A DNA stretch of 64,000 bases from Moniliophthora roreri (taxonomy: Eukaryota; Basidiomycota; Agaricomycetes; Agaricales; Marasmiaceae), in the NCBI GenBank assembly GCA_001466705.2, contig LATX02000187.1, positions 372,001-436,000 of the forward strand, in the 5' to 3' direction. Below are positions 1 to 10,851 of the stretch, in pieces (the first letter of the stretch is position 1; every line of letters starts with the position of its first letter). The position numbers and the translations under genes are program-made. A model generated the notes under the pieces. It did not search any database, was not told the origin of the DNA, and saw only the letters and a list, made by a program, of their open reading frames with translations.

Positions 1-375
1 CTGTTGCAGACCCTGATATCTTCTATTGAGCCTGTCATTGATGGGCCTCGTTGACGACCGATGATCCCTCGTGAACACATGGCGCCTCCGGGTGGCTGGA
101 CCAGCGCTTTTTTTAATTCAAAAGCACAAGTTGTCAGTGTTGGCTCGAGACAGCTCCGTCGTGTTTCCCACCTCGAACACACCCCAACTTGAAGAAGCCT
201 TCTGCCGACCTCCACTGAAGTGGAAGATTTTCAGTCTTGGTAATCTACGATTGAGTATCGCTCTCAGCTCTGATTGATGATCCCTTTTTTCCGCTTCCAA
301 GTCTAAATGACCGTTTCGTCGACGACGGAGCAAAAGTTCAGGCCCATTCTTTTCCCCGACTCTTACCGGAGTATA
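1..375. other. unassigned upstream region of kinase A
   Basis: No convincing coding exon was found on either strand. The short open frames here have no recognisable motifs, and the window starts inside this stretch. The last ~100 bases probably hold the 5' leader and promoter of the kinase gene starting at 376; no clear TATA box was recognised. Confidence 0.4.
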
Positions 376-2465
376 ATGAAGATACAATTCGAAGAGTTCG
401 ACCGGTATCTAGCTGGATACTCTGCCAAAAGTACTGTCATCTGCCCCTTCTATCTCAAATAATCTTGCTCAAATCACTGTAAAAGCTCCACCCAATGTCC
501 GGTCTACCGCCAGAGCGATGCTCGCTCGATTAACCATTTCTCAAGTCGCAGAACTGTCGATGGATGTTTACGACGAATTGATTCGGAGAAATGAGAATCA
601 AGGTGCGTATTGGATTGCACTACAGACTGAACAAAGTCTTCTCATTGAACATCTTCAGTTCCATTTCTTCCTGCGCAGCCCGAGTTCCATCATAAAAGAA
701 ATCAAGCCCGGCAGAAACTCGCAACCATGCCCAATTCTCGATTTGAAGATCTCTCCGGCGATATTCACTTTGAATTGGCTAGGCGGTATCCTGAACTCAA
801 GAAGGATGTGGTGGGTATTGTGGACGATGTTCCGGGAGTTCTGCCGTATGAAGTCGGAGCACATGTAACGGAAGACAGCGAGGGAGATACCAGTGAAACT
901 AAATCCGATGACTATGGGAAGGAAAACGACTTCTCCAGCCGTTTATCACCTACCAACACCTCGGAAGTCAGGAAACCCACATTTCCAGAGGGCAGCCTAG
1001 TACTGGACTTTGTGGACACCATCCTTCAGAACCGTGAGGAATACCAGGCGTTGTTAAAGGTTGATCAAACACAAGCACAATCCTTATTGGATCTCTTCCA
1101 AATCGTGAGTAACTTGCAATTGTCGACGCTCTGACTTGGGCATCGGGCTTATCTCCTGTATAGCTATCCCTCCGAACGGACCTTACAACTCGACTTCGTT
1201 CATCCATACTCAAGGCGATGCTCCGATTATCGAAGGCTTCTGGTCAATGCCCCAGTCTTCTCGCTATAAACGACTTCCAGAAAGATGGCGACAAACCTCT
1301 AGGTTCTGGAGGTTACTGCGACATTTGGAAAGGACGCCTAGGAACAGAAGTGGTCTGTCTCAAGTTAATGCGAGTTTATCGTGAATCGGATATCGACAAA
1401 ATAGTCAAGGTGCGTGTCATCTGGATTGAAACTATTACCAGCACCGACTCTGATCACTAGGACTCGATGCGTGAAGCGATCATATGGCGGCAGCTTGACC
1501 ATCCTAACCTGCTCCCGTTCCATGGGCTTTATCTTCAAGACCACAAGATTTGCTTAATCTCGCCCTGGGTGGCAAATGGCAGTCTTACTCACTTTCTGGA
1601 AGATTCAAAACGCGCGGGCTCGGTGGTGATTCATGAAACGCTGGTGTGTACCTATTAGTCTCCAATCCTTTTCCTCGTATATGCTGAGGCTCCCAGAACA
1701 CAGATATGGGATATCGCAAACGGTCTCAGTTACCTTCACGAAAGAAAGCTCGTCCATGCAGACCTAAAAGGCGTAAGTTGTCAACGCTTCGAACCAAGCC
1801 ATAGCAAGGTTGATCGTTTACTATTAGGATAACGTTCTCATCACATCGCATGGCAGAGCATGTATCGCTGATTTTGGTCTCTCTCGGCTCACGGACAGTC
1901 AAGTATTGGCAATGTCTTCAAACACAAGAACGCTAGCGGGGACACTAAGATGGACTGCGCCAGAAATCCTCATCAGCGAAGGTCGACACACATACCAGAG
2001 CGACGTTTATGCATTTGGTTGCGTATGTTATGAAGTATGTCCCTTACTAGCGACATGGTGCATGTCTCATGATGGCCGGGCTCGCAGATATACAGCGGAC
2101 TCCGCCCTTTCCACGACCTCAGGAGTGATGGAGCTGTCATTCTTCAGGTGCACCTCGGAAAGCGCCCTTCGAGACCCCGCAATGCAAAGCTGACGGACAA
2201 GATATGGTCGTTCATTGAAGCCTGTTGGGCTACTGACCCTTTGGATCGTCCGGAATCCGGTAGGCTGATGACCGTCTTCAAAGACACTTTGGAAGACATT
2301 GGTGAAATAGTACCCGCGCCAATATGGGACCAAGCTAGTCTTTGCGCAAATATTTGGTCAAAACTACGGGACCGAGGAGGCTCTCCTGACCAGATAGATG
2401 TGGCGGAGTATCTTTTCCAATCCGCTATCCGAGTCTGGGAGAAGCAACCAGGCTCTGAGTCATGA
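376..2465 (+). CDS. Spa2-homology-domain / TKL protein kinase fusion (kinase A)
   Basis: Eight exons join in phase: 376-430, 486-602, 659-1104, 1164-1409, 1461-1643, 1704-1772, 1828-2034 and 2088-2465, giving 566 residues. Residues 1 to about 105 match the Spa2/GIT1 homology domain. The first repeat has the ELSMDVYDELIRR core, and the second has FHHKRNQARQKLAT followed by RFEDLSGDIHFELARRYPE. In fungal Spa2 this domain binds MAPK-pathway kinases and polarity proteins. A helical module with LDFVDTILQNREEY and SLLDLFQIV follows, then a kinase domain from about residue 245. The kinase shows the glycine loop GSGGYCDIWKG (~253), a lysine in VCLKLM (273), HADLKG (367-372), DFG (387-389) and APE. 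HADLKG lacks the Arg of HRD (non-RD), but the catalytic Asp and metal-binding Asn remain. The start at 376 is the first ATG in frame with the domain. The fusion is seen in sequence; its role is unknown. Confidence 0.85.
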
Positions 2466-2849
2466 CACATGATTCCAGACCTGCAAGCGGGCCCCTCCGT
2501 GACGATGGCAAGCATGTATGCATGATTCATAAGATTGATCCCAAGGGTTTGACAAGGGGGTAATCGTTTACAGCACTGTATTAATTGCAACAGGATGTTC
2601 CAGATGCTCACACCACGAGCAAAGCCTACCATGTTTTTCATCAATAAAACAAGACAAATCATTTCGGTTGATTTCACGTTCCAATTTTCTTTCTTTAAAA
2701 ATGCAAATCCTTAATCGACTTGCTAATTATGCCATGACCCAGAAGCACGATACCAGCCGCGGACAATCCGATCAGAGCGACATGTATGTGTTTAGGTGTT
2801 AATTATCTTTCAGCTCCATCTTGGAAATCAACCCCCGCGTAGTCAACGC
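2466..2849. other. intergenic, convergent 3' ends
   Basis: This stretch lies between the 3' ends of kinase A (+) and the F-box gene (-). It holds no supported coding region. An AATAAA-like signal (caataaaac) near 2642 may serve kinase A polyadenylation. Confidence 0.4.
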
Positions 2850-4442
2850 TTAAATTGCTACCAGGGAGATGTTGACAGGCACACCTGCATCCTTCACAGA
2901 GTCCGGCATCATGAATTTACTCGGCAGGTCTCCTTCCCCTCGTAACGTGACTTCGACCGATCGTAAAGTAGCTGACGTGCAGTCAGGATTCCGTCGTGAC
3001 CTGGATGAGACAGCTTCCATCAAACCTCCAGCGTCAAAGTCGTGCAACCAGGCTTCCACGGCCAACGTCGCAAGTCGTGGCATCGCGATGGATGAATCAT
3101 CCTTCGTTGTGACATACTGAAGAAAAGCGGACGTGACGGTTCTGTTTGCGATGCGGAAAGTGATGCCCTTGGAGTCGTAGTCCGCCTGACCGAGATCTCC
3201 GACGTATAATGTATGGATCATCGGAGTGAAAGCGAGGAGATTTATGAGCTGAGTATCCGAAATGGGGAGACGATGTAGATGCAAGCTGGTAACTACACAG
3301 GATGACTCGTCGAAAAAAGCACGTATTTCGCGCATGTTGTCCGTGTCTTCCCAAATGGATTCGTCGTAGTCAATGTCTAAATCCGCTGATATTTCTATGG
3401 AGGAGACTTGCGGAAGGAGTAAGTGCGCAAAGGTGAATAATATATCTCCATGCTCCTTTACTGTAACCTTGAGAGCCGTTACGTGCGGTACGTTCACCCG
3501 TGGCACTTGAAAATCAACGGCACTGTCAAACGAATAACCACCAATACTAAATAATTCCAGGATCTCCAACATGGGGCAACGCTGAAGCGGTAACACCGCA
3601 TCATGCGAGTAACTATGTCTGAGCTCCATGAACGTGAGTCTGGAGAATGGAAATGTCATTGGTAGACGATCGCCGTTATTTGGGCTATAGCTGACGGAAC
3701 AGAGGGCGGGAGCATCTGCAAAGAGGTCATGAGGAAGTTCGAGAACATCTTCAGACGGAAGACTGAGATATTTCAACCGAGGAAGATTCCCTCTGACTGC
3801 CTCAAAGATCTCATTTCGCATGATAAGAGCAGGAGCCCCAGATAAGTCGATATGCGACCAACGAGATGAATTTTTGGCGAGGGTCTCCAAAGTAGGCCCA
3901 ACGGGATCGAAATCCACGTCCGAATTCCCGTAGAGCTTGATCTGCAACGCAGACATTTTGGACCGATCCATGAACATTCGAGTAATACGATGAAGCCCCT
4001 GATGTCCGTCTTCCCACTGCGAGAGATTAATGTGTATAGATGTCCACATTTCTGGAGTCGCCAGAGCGATCTGCCTCCAGCGATGGCAAACGGCAGAAAC
4101 AGTAAAGGCTGGGCAAGGAATGAATGGATGCAGCTCGTTCTTCTCGCAAAGAAGCTCAAAGATGGAGCACAAGAGCTCGGGCGGCACGCTGCCGATGGGT
4201 CCTAATGAGGATTCGCATTTCTCTGCATTTTTGGCAAGCTTGTCGAAGTCGAAAAAGAGCTCGGCCGTGGCGCTTATGCAGTCTTCAAGCAGTCTTTCCA
4301 CGTCACGAAGGTTTTGGGTGGTCGACAACCGATCCGAAGACGACCGCGGCGTTGTTCTGTCGTCGAGTAAATCCGTATGTTTACTAGCATTTTCCATGAT
4401 TAGGTGCATCTGCTGCAGAATTTCGCTACAGTACCTGAGCAT
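2850..4442 (-). CDS. F-box domain protein
   Basis: A single open frame of 530 residues without introns. An N-terminal helical, acidic stretch (about 40-80) leads into an F-box at about residues 84-135. The F-box shows VPPELLCSIFELL and later VCHRWRQIALATPEMWTSI, the typical Agaricomycete F-box pattern ending in W(R/K).IA..TP.LW..I. The remaining ~390 residues have irregular leucine-rich segments (LPRLKYLSL, CPMLEILELF) like those that bind substrates in F-box proteins. The family recruits targets to SCF ubiquitin ligases through Skp1; the target cannot be read from the sequence. Large, fast-evolving F-box families are usual in mushrooms. ATG at 4442 opens the longest frame; ATG at 4397 is an alternative. 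Confidence 0.85.
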   Translation of the reverse strand: MLRYCSEILQQMHLIMENASKHTDLLDDRTTPRSSSDRLSTTQNLRDVERLLEDCISATAELFFDFDKLAKNAEKCESSLGPIGSVPPELLCSIFELLCEKNELHPFIPCPAFTVSAVCHRWRQIALATPEMWTSIHINLSQWEDGHQGLHRITRMFMDRSKMSALQIKLYGNSDVDFDPVGPTLETLAKNSSRWSHIDLSGAPALIMRNEIFEAVRGNLPRLKYLSLPSEDVLELPHDLFADAPALCSVSYSPNNGDRLPMTFPFSRLTFMELRHSYSHDAVLPLQRCPMLEILELFSIGGYSFDSAVDFQVPRVNVPHVTALKVTVKEHGDILFTFAHLLLPQVSSIEISADLDIDYDESIWEDTDNMREIRAFFDESSCVVTSLHLHRLPISDTQLINLLAFTPMIHTLYVGDLGQADYDSKGITFRIANRTVTSAFLQYVTTKDDSSIAMPRLATLAVEAWLHDFDAGGLMEAVSSRSRRNPDCTSATLRSVEVTLRGEGDLPSKFMMPDSVKDAGVPVNISLVAI

Positions 4443-6284
4443 ATTGTTCAGGAAATTTTAACGTATCGTAAGTACCTTGAGCGAAAAGGACTGGAGCAAA
4501 AACTTGTTCACGATTAGAAGCCCGAATACGCGGACCTTCGGAAGGTCGTTAATTATGCGGCGGTGCAGCCGGTCTCCCACGCACAGACCCTTTCACAGAC
4601 CGTCAATCATTCTTAATGGTACAAAACCCACGACGACCTGGTTTTCTTGGAGCGCCAACTTCACACCCCAAGTATAGCATACTATGTGGAACCATCCATA
4701 GAAGTCCATCCATGTAGGAGGTAACCGGTAAAGACCAGGCGCAATGGTACGTCTGAGTTTTCCTGAAAATAAAACTCTTACTCAACTCGCTGCCTCCCAC
4801 TACAGCAGTGCCACGCGTCTTTCTTGTCCTACCACCATCATCCACGTATTTGACATGATCCCTCGGCCCTTGGCCTCGTCTGAACCCCGGGGTTAATAAG
4901 TATCGGGCTCGCTACCCAGGAGGTATCATTGCAGCCCGGGCATGCCGGGCGCCTTACAAGCAGCTCACTGTACTTGATATCCTTTGATGAAGCACAGGGA
5001 TCTAAACGCATCACGCCGCAAGCCATGATTCGGAAACACGCTATCAAATACTATGTATCCCAGACTCAGCGATATCTATGTATTTGGGTGCCTATTACGA
5101 GGTATAAGCTCTTTCTTTTGAATAGCACCTCATGCTGAACATGTAGTTCTTAGGTGTATGCGTTCATCGTCAGTTTTGCCAACTTCGTAATGGCAACAAT
5201 GCCGGCGTCGCTGTTCACCGGGTACATCTTGGAGGCTGAACTTGCCTTGGGTGATCTCAGTGCGCCGTAAGACGGATAGAAATTAGAAATCATTTGCTCA
5301 GGGTTAGCGGAAAATGGATCGATCAATTTCATTCACTTGGAGGAAGGCAGCTGGAGCACCACCTGGGTTCCAATGACAACATGCACGTTTGCGTCTCCAA
5401 GATAAGACTGCATAAAATAGGGTGGTGAAGAAATCATGAGCTGATGTCCAAGGACGTGGAGGAGTAGAAGGAAATACTTGTTCATGATTATATAGGTCCG
5501 TCTTCGTTGAATAATCTAGGGTTTTGCCGCTTGGATTAGAGATATAGGTGCGGTGAAAAGAGCGACAAGCGACAAGGTGCAGCTTCTGTATATACTTCAG
5601 TCGGCCGAGCACATTTCTCGGCGATGCTGTAGGTTGAGGGATATTTTGTAGACTATCCCAACTCCCGACGAATAACAACGGCGGGTATATAAGATGCGAG
5701 TAATATAGTCATATAATCCAAAGCCGCCCAAATTTACTCTAATCAGTACAACACAAGTAAACGAATACAATAGATACACTTGTATTCTAGATGTACCTGC
5801 AAGGCTGGTGAATGCATTTGCTGCACTGAGTTAGGAGTTTCTGTTACGGGTATGCTGGTATATACATACCTTATGGAGAGTCCACCTGCACAAGTCTGGC
5901 GGATCCAAGTGCTACTGAAGCACGCCGCCGCGTTCTTTGTCTGACCTCATATAAACCTTAAGAAAAGATTTAAACGTTCGAATGAAAAAAGAATGTGATG
6001 TACTGCGGGATATTGAACACCTCAATATAAGGCACGGGGTCGACGAGATTAGCTCACGTTTATGCAAACTCGCGAAGCCGATCGAAGACCTTTTTGCACG
6101 CGTCCGATCAAAGCTGCACTGTGCATTGGCGAACTTGTAAGGAAAAACGGCTCGGTCACTCCAAAGGGTCGTGGAATGGGCGAAGCTGGAGTAACATCAT
6201 GATCGCATATTGGCTATGATACGGCGTCGTCGAATATATGGGTACATGCAATCAAGAAAGTGCGATAGATAGCTATAGATGCTG
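4443..6284. other. unassigned intergenic region
   Basis: About 1.8 kb without a gene I can support. A minus-strand open frame at 5304-5678 and an overlapping one at 5150-5332 could be exons of a small gene, but no family is recognisable and no splice pair is compelling. No RNA gene or repeat was recognised. Positions 5700-6280 carry the 3' flank of the nuclear protein gene and short AT-rich stretches. Confidence 0.35.
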
Positions 6285-7355
6285 CTAGTTGTGGACGTAG
6301 TGGTGGTGTTCGTGTCGATGAAAGACCTGTATTTCGACGTGTGACATGGCCATCTTCTTCCTTCTCGTTTTCTTCCCGACTTCCTCTTCCTCTTGATCAT
6401 GTGCCTCTGAATCTGCTTCCGTGAACAAAGAATTATGTTCCTCCACGTCTTCAGGCAGCACATCATCCATATCTGACGCCTCTGCCTCTGACGCTGTGGC
6501 ACTCCTTCTCTTTTCCCTGGCTTCTCGACTGGTATACGTCTTCAGGGTTCTTCCTTTAGTTAGACCTTTGCGTCCAAAAGATATGGGTTTCTGAGTAGAT
6601 GTGGAGGGTTCGAGGGGCGAAGAAACATGTTTACGTTTGTTGGCGCGTCCGGGTACAGGGGGTTTGGGCAGAGGATCAACAGGTTGGGGGTGTGCGTCCA
6701 CTTCAGAATCAGAGTCGGAGTCAGAGTTGGAGCGAGACAATGAAGGAGTAGCTATAGGTGCATCACCGGTACGCGTGATTGCTGGTCTTTTCTGCCTCAA
6801 AGGGTAACTGGCTTTGGGTTTGAAAGCCGAGGTACTAGGTTTAGAGGGACTTGCGTCCTTCGTTTGCCTTCGACGCGTAGTTCTCCCAGGGCGTTTGGGT
6901 ATTTCTACGATTGGCGTGGGTCGTGGTCTTTGCTCCTTCCTGCGCTTCGGAGACTGCGAGCTAGATCCCCCCGGTATCGAATCCTCTTTCTCCTTATCCG
7001 CCTCGTCTTCTACGACATTTGTTTCCTCCTCCATTGTCTTTCGTTTCGTAGATCTCACTCGGCGCTGTATTTCTACAACGGGCGTGAGGAGCGGTTTTCC
7101 CGCGTCTGCTTCGTTTTTCTTAGGGCTGCGCGTGGTAGATCGCCCGGTTTTTTTGGAGGCTTCCAGATTCCTTAGTTAACGCGTCGGGTCGACATGTCAA
7201 AGAAATTCAAACTTACCATGAGAATCGACACCCACTGCAGCCTTCAAGGCCGCAATCATCTCTTGCTTATTCGCTTTGGACCAATTTTCGTATCCGATTT
7301 CACGAAGGGCATCTCGCAATGTTGCCGACTTTAGTTTGTCAAGGATTTCCGGCAT
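6285..7355 (-). CDS. charged nuclear protein with SAP-like N-terminal motif
   Basis: Two exons, 7355-7217 and 7159-6285, join in phase to give 337 residues. The intron has donor GTAAGT and acceptor CTGGAAG; the nearer AG at 7171 would break the frame. Residues 1-42 (LRDALREIGYENWSKANKQE) look like a SAP or HeH helix-extension-helix DNA-binding motif: a leucine-rich first helix, an aromatic and polar turn, then a second helix with a Lys. The rest is low-complexity and rich in Ser, Pro, Lys and Glu, with several basic clusters that fit nuclear localisation (PKRRKEQRPRP, KRPGRTTRRRQ). An acidic patch and a His-rich end (HRHEHHHYVHN) close the protein. A nuclear, DNA- or chromatin-binding role is inferred. 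The N-terminus was placed at the ATG that opens the SAP-like motif. Confidence 0.7.
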
Positions 7356-7606
7356 GAGAAAACAAGAAAGAGGAAGCGTGTGACATGCGTGAGACCCCGG
7401 GTTCTTTCTTTGGTCAAGCACTTCGTGACCTGAGTACTGAGTGTTCTAGAACAGCCACGTTTGGCCGTTTTCAATTGAACATGCCAATGATGGGACCTCT
7501 TCTTTCGACATGAACAGCATCATGCCAACCCCTAAACACGTTGTCGGTGAGTATCACTTTGTACTATATAAACCACAGCGTTATTTTGACCACTTTCAAG
7601 GGTATT

Positions 7607-10160
7607 ATGCGGGATCTACCGCTCAGAGAATCGTCCACGTCCCCACTCCAAGAACGGACAGTCCTGGTAAATGGGCCGCTTCTCAGAATTGCATCGACTT
7701 CCCATGACACTCCACCGACTATACATTCCCCTCGACCGATTACTCGCAATGATACGGCGGAGCAATTAAGATTAATAGAGGAGGAGGTGGAAATGTCAAA
7801 CGAGCTGTGCGGTAGATTGTTGGGCACGGTTCAACAGCAGCATTCAGCACAGATCGATAGGAGAGGTGAATGGCCTTTCACAAATCAAACACAACCCTCG
7901 GATCTGGTACACACGGCGCAAATATCATCGATGTCCCATGTTCCAGGATATCCGCTTCAGATGGACCATGAATATAGGCTGCTGTACGCCCAGCAAACCA
8001 GCGGGGACGATACTGAATCTTCGGCACCTTCCACTCCTAATTCACCCTTGTCCTATTTCACTTCGTGGGCTGATTGGGCTGAAAAGCGGGGCAAAGGATA
8101 CGGAGATCCCTTACCAGATAGTCAGAGATCGAGTCCTAGCCATGAGCCTGTCGAGCTCCCTCCGCTGCCACCAAGAATGCTCAGGAAGAAGAGGACAGAG
8201 AGACCCTGCCCTGTTTCTTCCAGAGAAACGAGCGCCGAGTCGGCCGATGACTCCGAAGTGGGAACTCGCTTCACTTCAAGTTCGTGGGCAGACTGGCATG
8301 AGAAGCGGAGTAAAGGGTATGGCCATCCCTTGCCAGATAGCCGGAGATCGAGTCCCAATCATGAACCTGTTGAACTTCCTCCACTACCGCAAAGATTAGC
8401 GCTCAGGACAAACAACAAGACAGAGACAGCCGGCCCCGTTTCCTCCAGAGGAACAGATGCCGGGTTGGCCATCGACTCTAGGTTAGGAGCAGAAAGACAT
8501 GAGCCGGATCGTTCGTTGAATGAAGGTGTTGGAATAGTTCTCGAATCTCATAGTCTTTCCACGAATCAATCTCATGCCCGCAACCAAACCAGTACTGCCT
8601 TTGGAGAAAGATATGCAGAAGAAGGCCACTGGATCGCCCGCTCGGTACCTGATTCGAATCCGCGCTACAGATTCACGATTCACTCACGCCATGTGAATTT
8701 TGCGAAGAGTACTTCGGCATTGGACATGATCAGGGCAATACTTAACGACCGCAATGAATACAAAGCATTACTCAAGGTACCTCAAACGCTAGCACGATCT
8801 CTTCTAGATCTCTTTCAAATTGTGAGTTTTTTGGGATGACATGTTCTTTATCCTATCATCAATGATATTAGGTTTCCCTTCGAACCGATGTCACGGCTCG
8901 ACTTCGTTCCTGCATCTTCAAGGCAATGCTCCGTTTGTCGAAAGCCTCCGGCCAATGTCCGAGTTTACTAGTTATCGACGATTTCCAGAAAGAAGGCGAC
9001 AAACCGTTTGCTTCCGGAGGATTCTGCGACATATGGAAAGGACATGTTGGGACGAAGCTGGTCTGCCTCAAGATAGTCAGAGTCTATCGAGACTCTGATA
9101 TGGAGAGGATAGTGAGGGTGTGTGCCAAATCTATCTCTTTCTCCCGATACCTACATCGAGCTTTTGTTACCAGGATTCAATGCGTGAAGCCATCATATGG
9201 CGACAACTGGATCATCCGAATGTACTACCCTTTCATGGTCTGTACCTTCAGGAGCATCGTATTTGCTTGATCTCGCCTTGGGCGGCGAATGGCAGTCTCA
9301 CCCATTATCTGGACAGTACAAATATCGAAGATGTGAACCACGAGACCCTTGTATGTGCTTCTAAAGTCAATTCTGCAATACATTTGATTGAGCAGTCAGA
9401 TAAGGTCTCGGATATTGCAAACGGTCTCGGATACCTCCACTCGAAAAAAATCGTACATGCAGACCTAAAAGGCGTGAGTTATTGCATATCTCAATTCCTC
9501 CATTCTGACTGGGCTCTGCGTGCAAAAGGATAACGTCCTCATCACGTCTCACGGTCGAGCGTGTATAGCTGACTTTGGTCTCTCTCGGCTTACAGACAGC
9601 CAAGTACTAGTGATGACTTCCACAAGAGCTCTAGCGGGTACACTACGATGGACTGCCCCTGAGATTCTCATTGGGGAGGGCCAACATACCTACCGGAGTG
9701 ACGTTTACGCCTTTGGCTGTGTTTGCTACGAAGTAGGCTCTTATTTATTCCGACTATATATTCCCGAGTACTGAGATATTACCATCAGATATACAGCCAC
9801 CTTCGCCCATTCCACGACCTTCGGAGTGATGGAGCCGTTATTCTACAGGTCCACCTAGGGAAACGGCCTTCCAGACCCGGTAACACGAAGCTTACGGATC
9901 GAATATGGTCGTTTATTGAGACTTGTTGGGCCACCAACCCTTTACAGCGTCCGGAGCCTGAATGGCTCATCCAAATGTTGGAGTGCGTGTTGGTGTTGGA
10001 AGGTAAGGATATACCACCCCCGGCACCGAACTGGGATCATGCAAGTCTAAGTGCCGGCATTTGGTCGAAACTACAACAGTGCAACTTTGATTGGACGGAT
10101 GCAGAAGACTATTTATGTCGATCGGCTTCACGAGCTTTTCAAATCAGCAGGAGAATGTAA
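7607..10160 (+). CDS. TKL protein kinase with long disordered N-terminus (kinase B)
   Basis: Exons 7607-8821, 8872-9117, 9174-9350, 9396-9473, 9529-9732 and 9789-10160 join in phase to 763 residues. Residues 1-360 are low-complexity and hold two copies of a ~40-residue repeat (about 150-190 and 224-263) built on SWADW, EKR, KGYG, PLPDS and EPVELPPLP. The shared helical module (NDRNEYKALL, ARSLLDLFQIV) follows, then the kinase: SGGFCDIWKG, VCLKIVRV, HADLKG, ADFGLSRL, WTAPEIL and DVYAFGCVCYE. The C-terminal tail carries ..PNWDHASLSAGIWSKL, found in all paralogues. HADLKG lacks the HRD arginine. An upstream ATG at 7510 exists, but its most obvious donor (7547) does not keep frame with 7607, so the true 5' end is open. 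Exon boundaries match kinase A exactly, showing recent common descent. Confidence 0.8.
8055..8400 (+). repeat. two-copy ~40-residue coding repeat in kinase B
   Basis: Two in-frame copies at about 8055-8180 and 8278-8400 share the words SWADW, EKR, KGYG, PLPDS, RSSP, HEPVELPPLP. The DNA is about 80% alike by eye. It lies in the disordered N-terminus and could be a short linear interaction module. Confidence 0.75.
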
Positions 10161-10552
10161 CTTGAATATGACAGATGGAGTCGTATAATTCACTTGATGG
10201 AATAAGACGCTTTCCGCCTTCCGTCTGCCCGAAGAATGTCGTCTTCGTTTAGTCAACTTGCCGCACATCCGTCCACAGAATCTCTCGCTAGCCTTTATAA
10301 GAGAAAGCGCAAGATATTCTGCCGGAATGCTGCAGGAAGAGCAACACAGCTTCTTGTGGTTGCTTGTCGAGGAGGAAAAAGTTCGGCTGTGACTAATAGT
10401 CGGGTTAAGATTCTCATGGAGTCGTAGACGTTCAATATTCTGCAATGCATCATGTTCTCCGCCCTCCATTTCGTTTGCTCATATTACAACGTCAGATACA
10501 GTACAGAATGATATGCAGTTTCTATCACCAAGCGTGCTTAAGCCCTTGAGTG
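10161..10552. other. intergenic, convergent 3' ends
   Basis: Lies between the ends of kinase B (+) and the metallothionein gene (-). Open frames on both strands are short and carry no recognised motif, so nothing is called here. Confidence 0.4.
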
Positions 10553-10776
10553 TCAGCACTTGCATTCGCCGGGCTTGCAGGCACAGCTAGAAGATAGCTA
10601 ATATCAGCTTTCCCCTCCCCCTGGCCATAATGTGAGAACCCCTTACTTATCGCCACAAGTGCAGTTGGAGCCGCAGGCACCAGCTTGAGAAACGGGGAGT
10701 TGAATAGTCTGTGTGTCGTGCGTGAATTGAGAGAGGGAAAAACAAAGAAGAGGGGTAGAGTACGCACAGAGAACAT
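10553..10776 (-). CDS. fungal metallothionein, 34 residues
   Basis: Three small exons, 10776-10768 (9 nt), 10708-10647 (62 nt) and 10586-10553 (34 nt), join to 105 nt encoding 34 residues. Introns are GTGCGT..ACACAG and GTAAGG..CTTCTAG. The protein starts MFSTIQLPVSQAGA and then holds seven cysteines: CGSNC, CTC, NCAC and a CKPGECKC end. Paired Cys-x-Cys with Gly, Ser, Asn and Lys spacers and no other domain is the signature of small basidiomycete metallothioneins, which bind Cu(I) or other soft metals in the cytosol. The seven-cysteine content equals that of the Neurospora and Agaricus copper thioneins. A TATA box lies 65 nt upstream of the ATG. The gene is broken up by introns and below usual ORF cutoffs, so it is easily missed. 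The splice joins restore the pattern exactly, which is strong support. Confidence 0.88.
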
Positions 10777-10840
10777 TGTGTTCGTTGGCTTGGGTTGTGT
10801 TGTGTTGATTAGAGTGATCAAAGGCTTGGTTTGCAGCCAT

Positions 10841-10850
10841 CTTATATACT
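10841..10850 (-). promoter_or_regulatory. TATA box of the metallothionein gene
   Basis: On the minus strand the sequence reads AGTATATAAG, about 65 nt before the ATG at 10776. A strong TATA box fits an inducible stress or metal gene. I found no clear metal-response element nearby. Confidence 0.55.
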
Positions 10851-10851
10851 C

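Noticed and set aside
5150..5678. Possible small two-exon minus-strand gene
   Set aside because: Two open frames exist, but no recognisable domain and no convincing splice pair; left as unassigned.
7160..7180. Acceptor CTAAG at 7171 for the SAP-like gene
   Set aside because: It breaks the frame; the next AG (7160) joins the two exons in phase.
7510..7606. Upstream ATG at 7510 as the start of kinase B
   Set aside because: The GTGAGT donor at 7547 with the AG at 7600 gives the wrong phase for the long downstream frame, so ATG 7607 was used.
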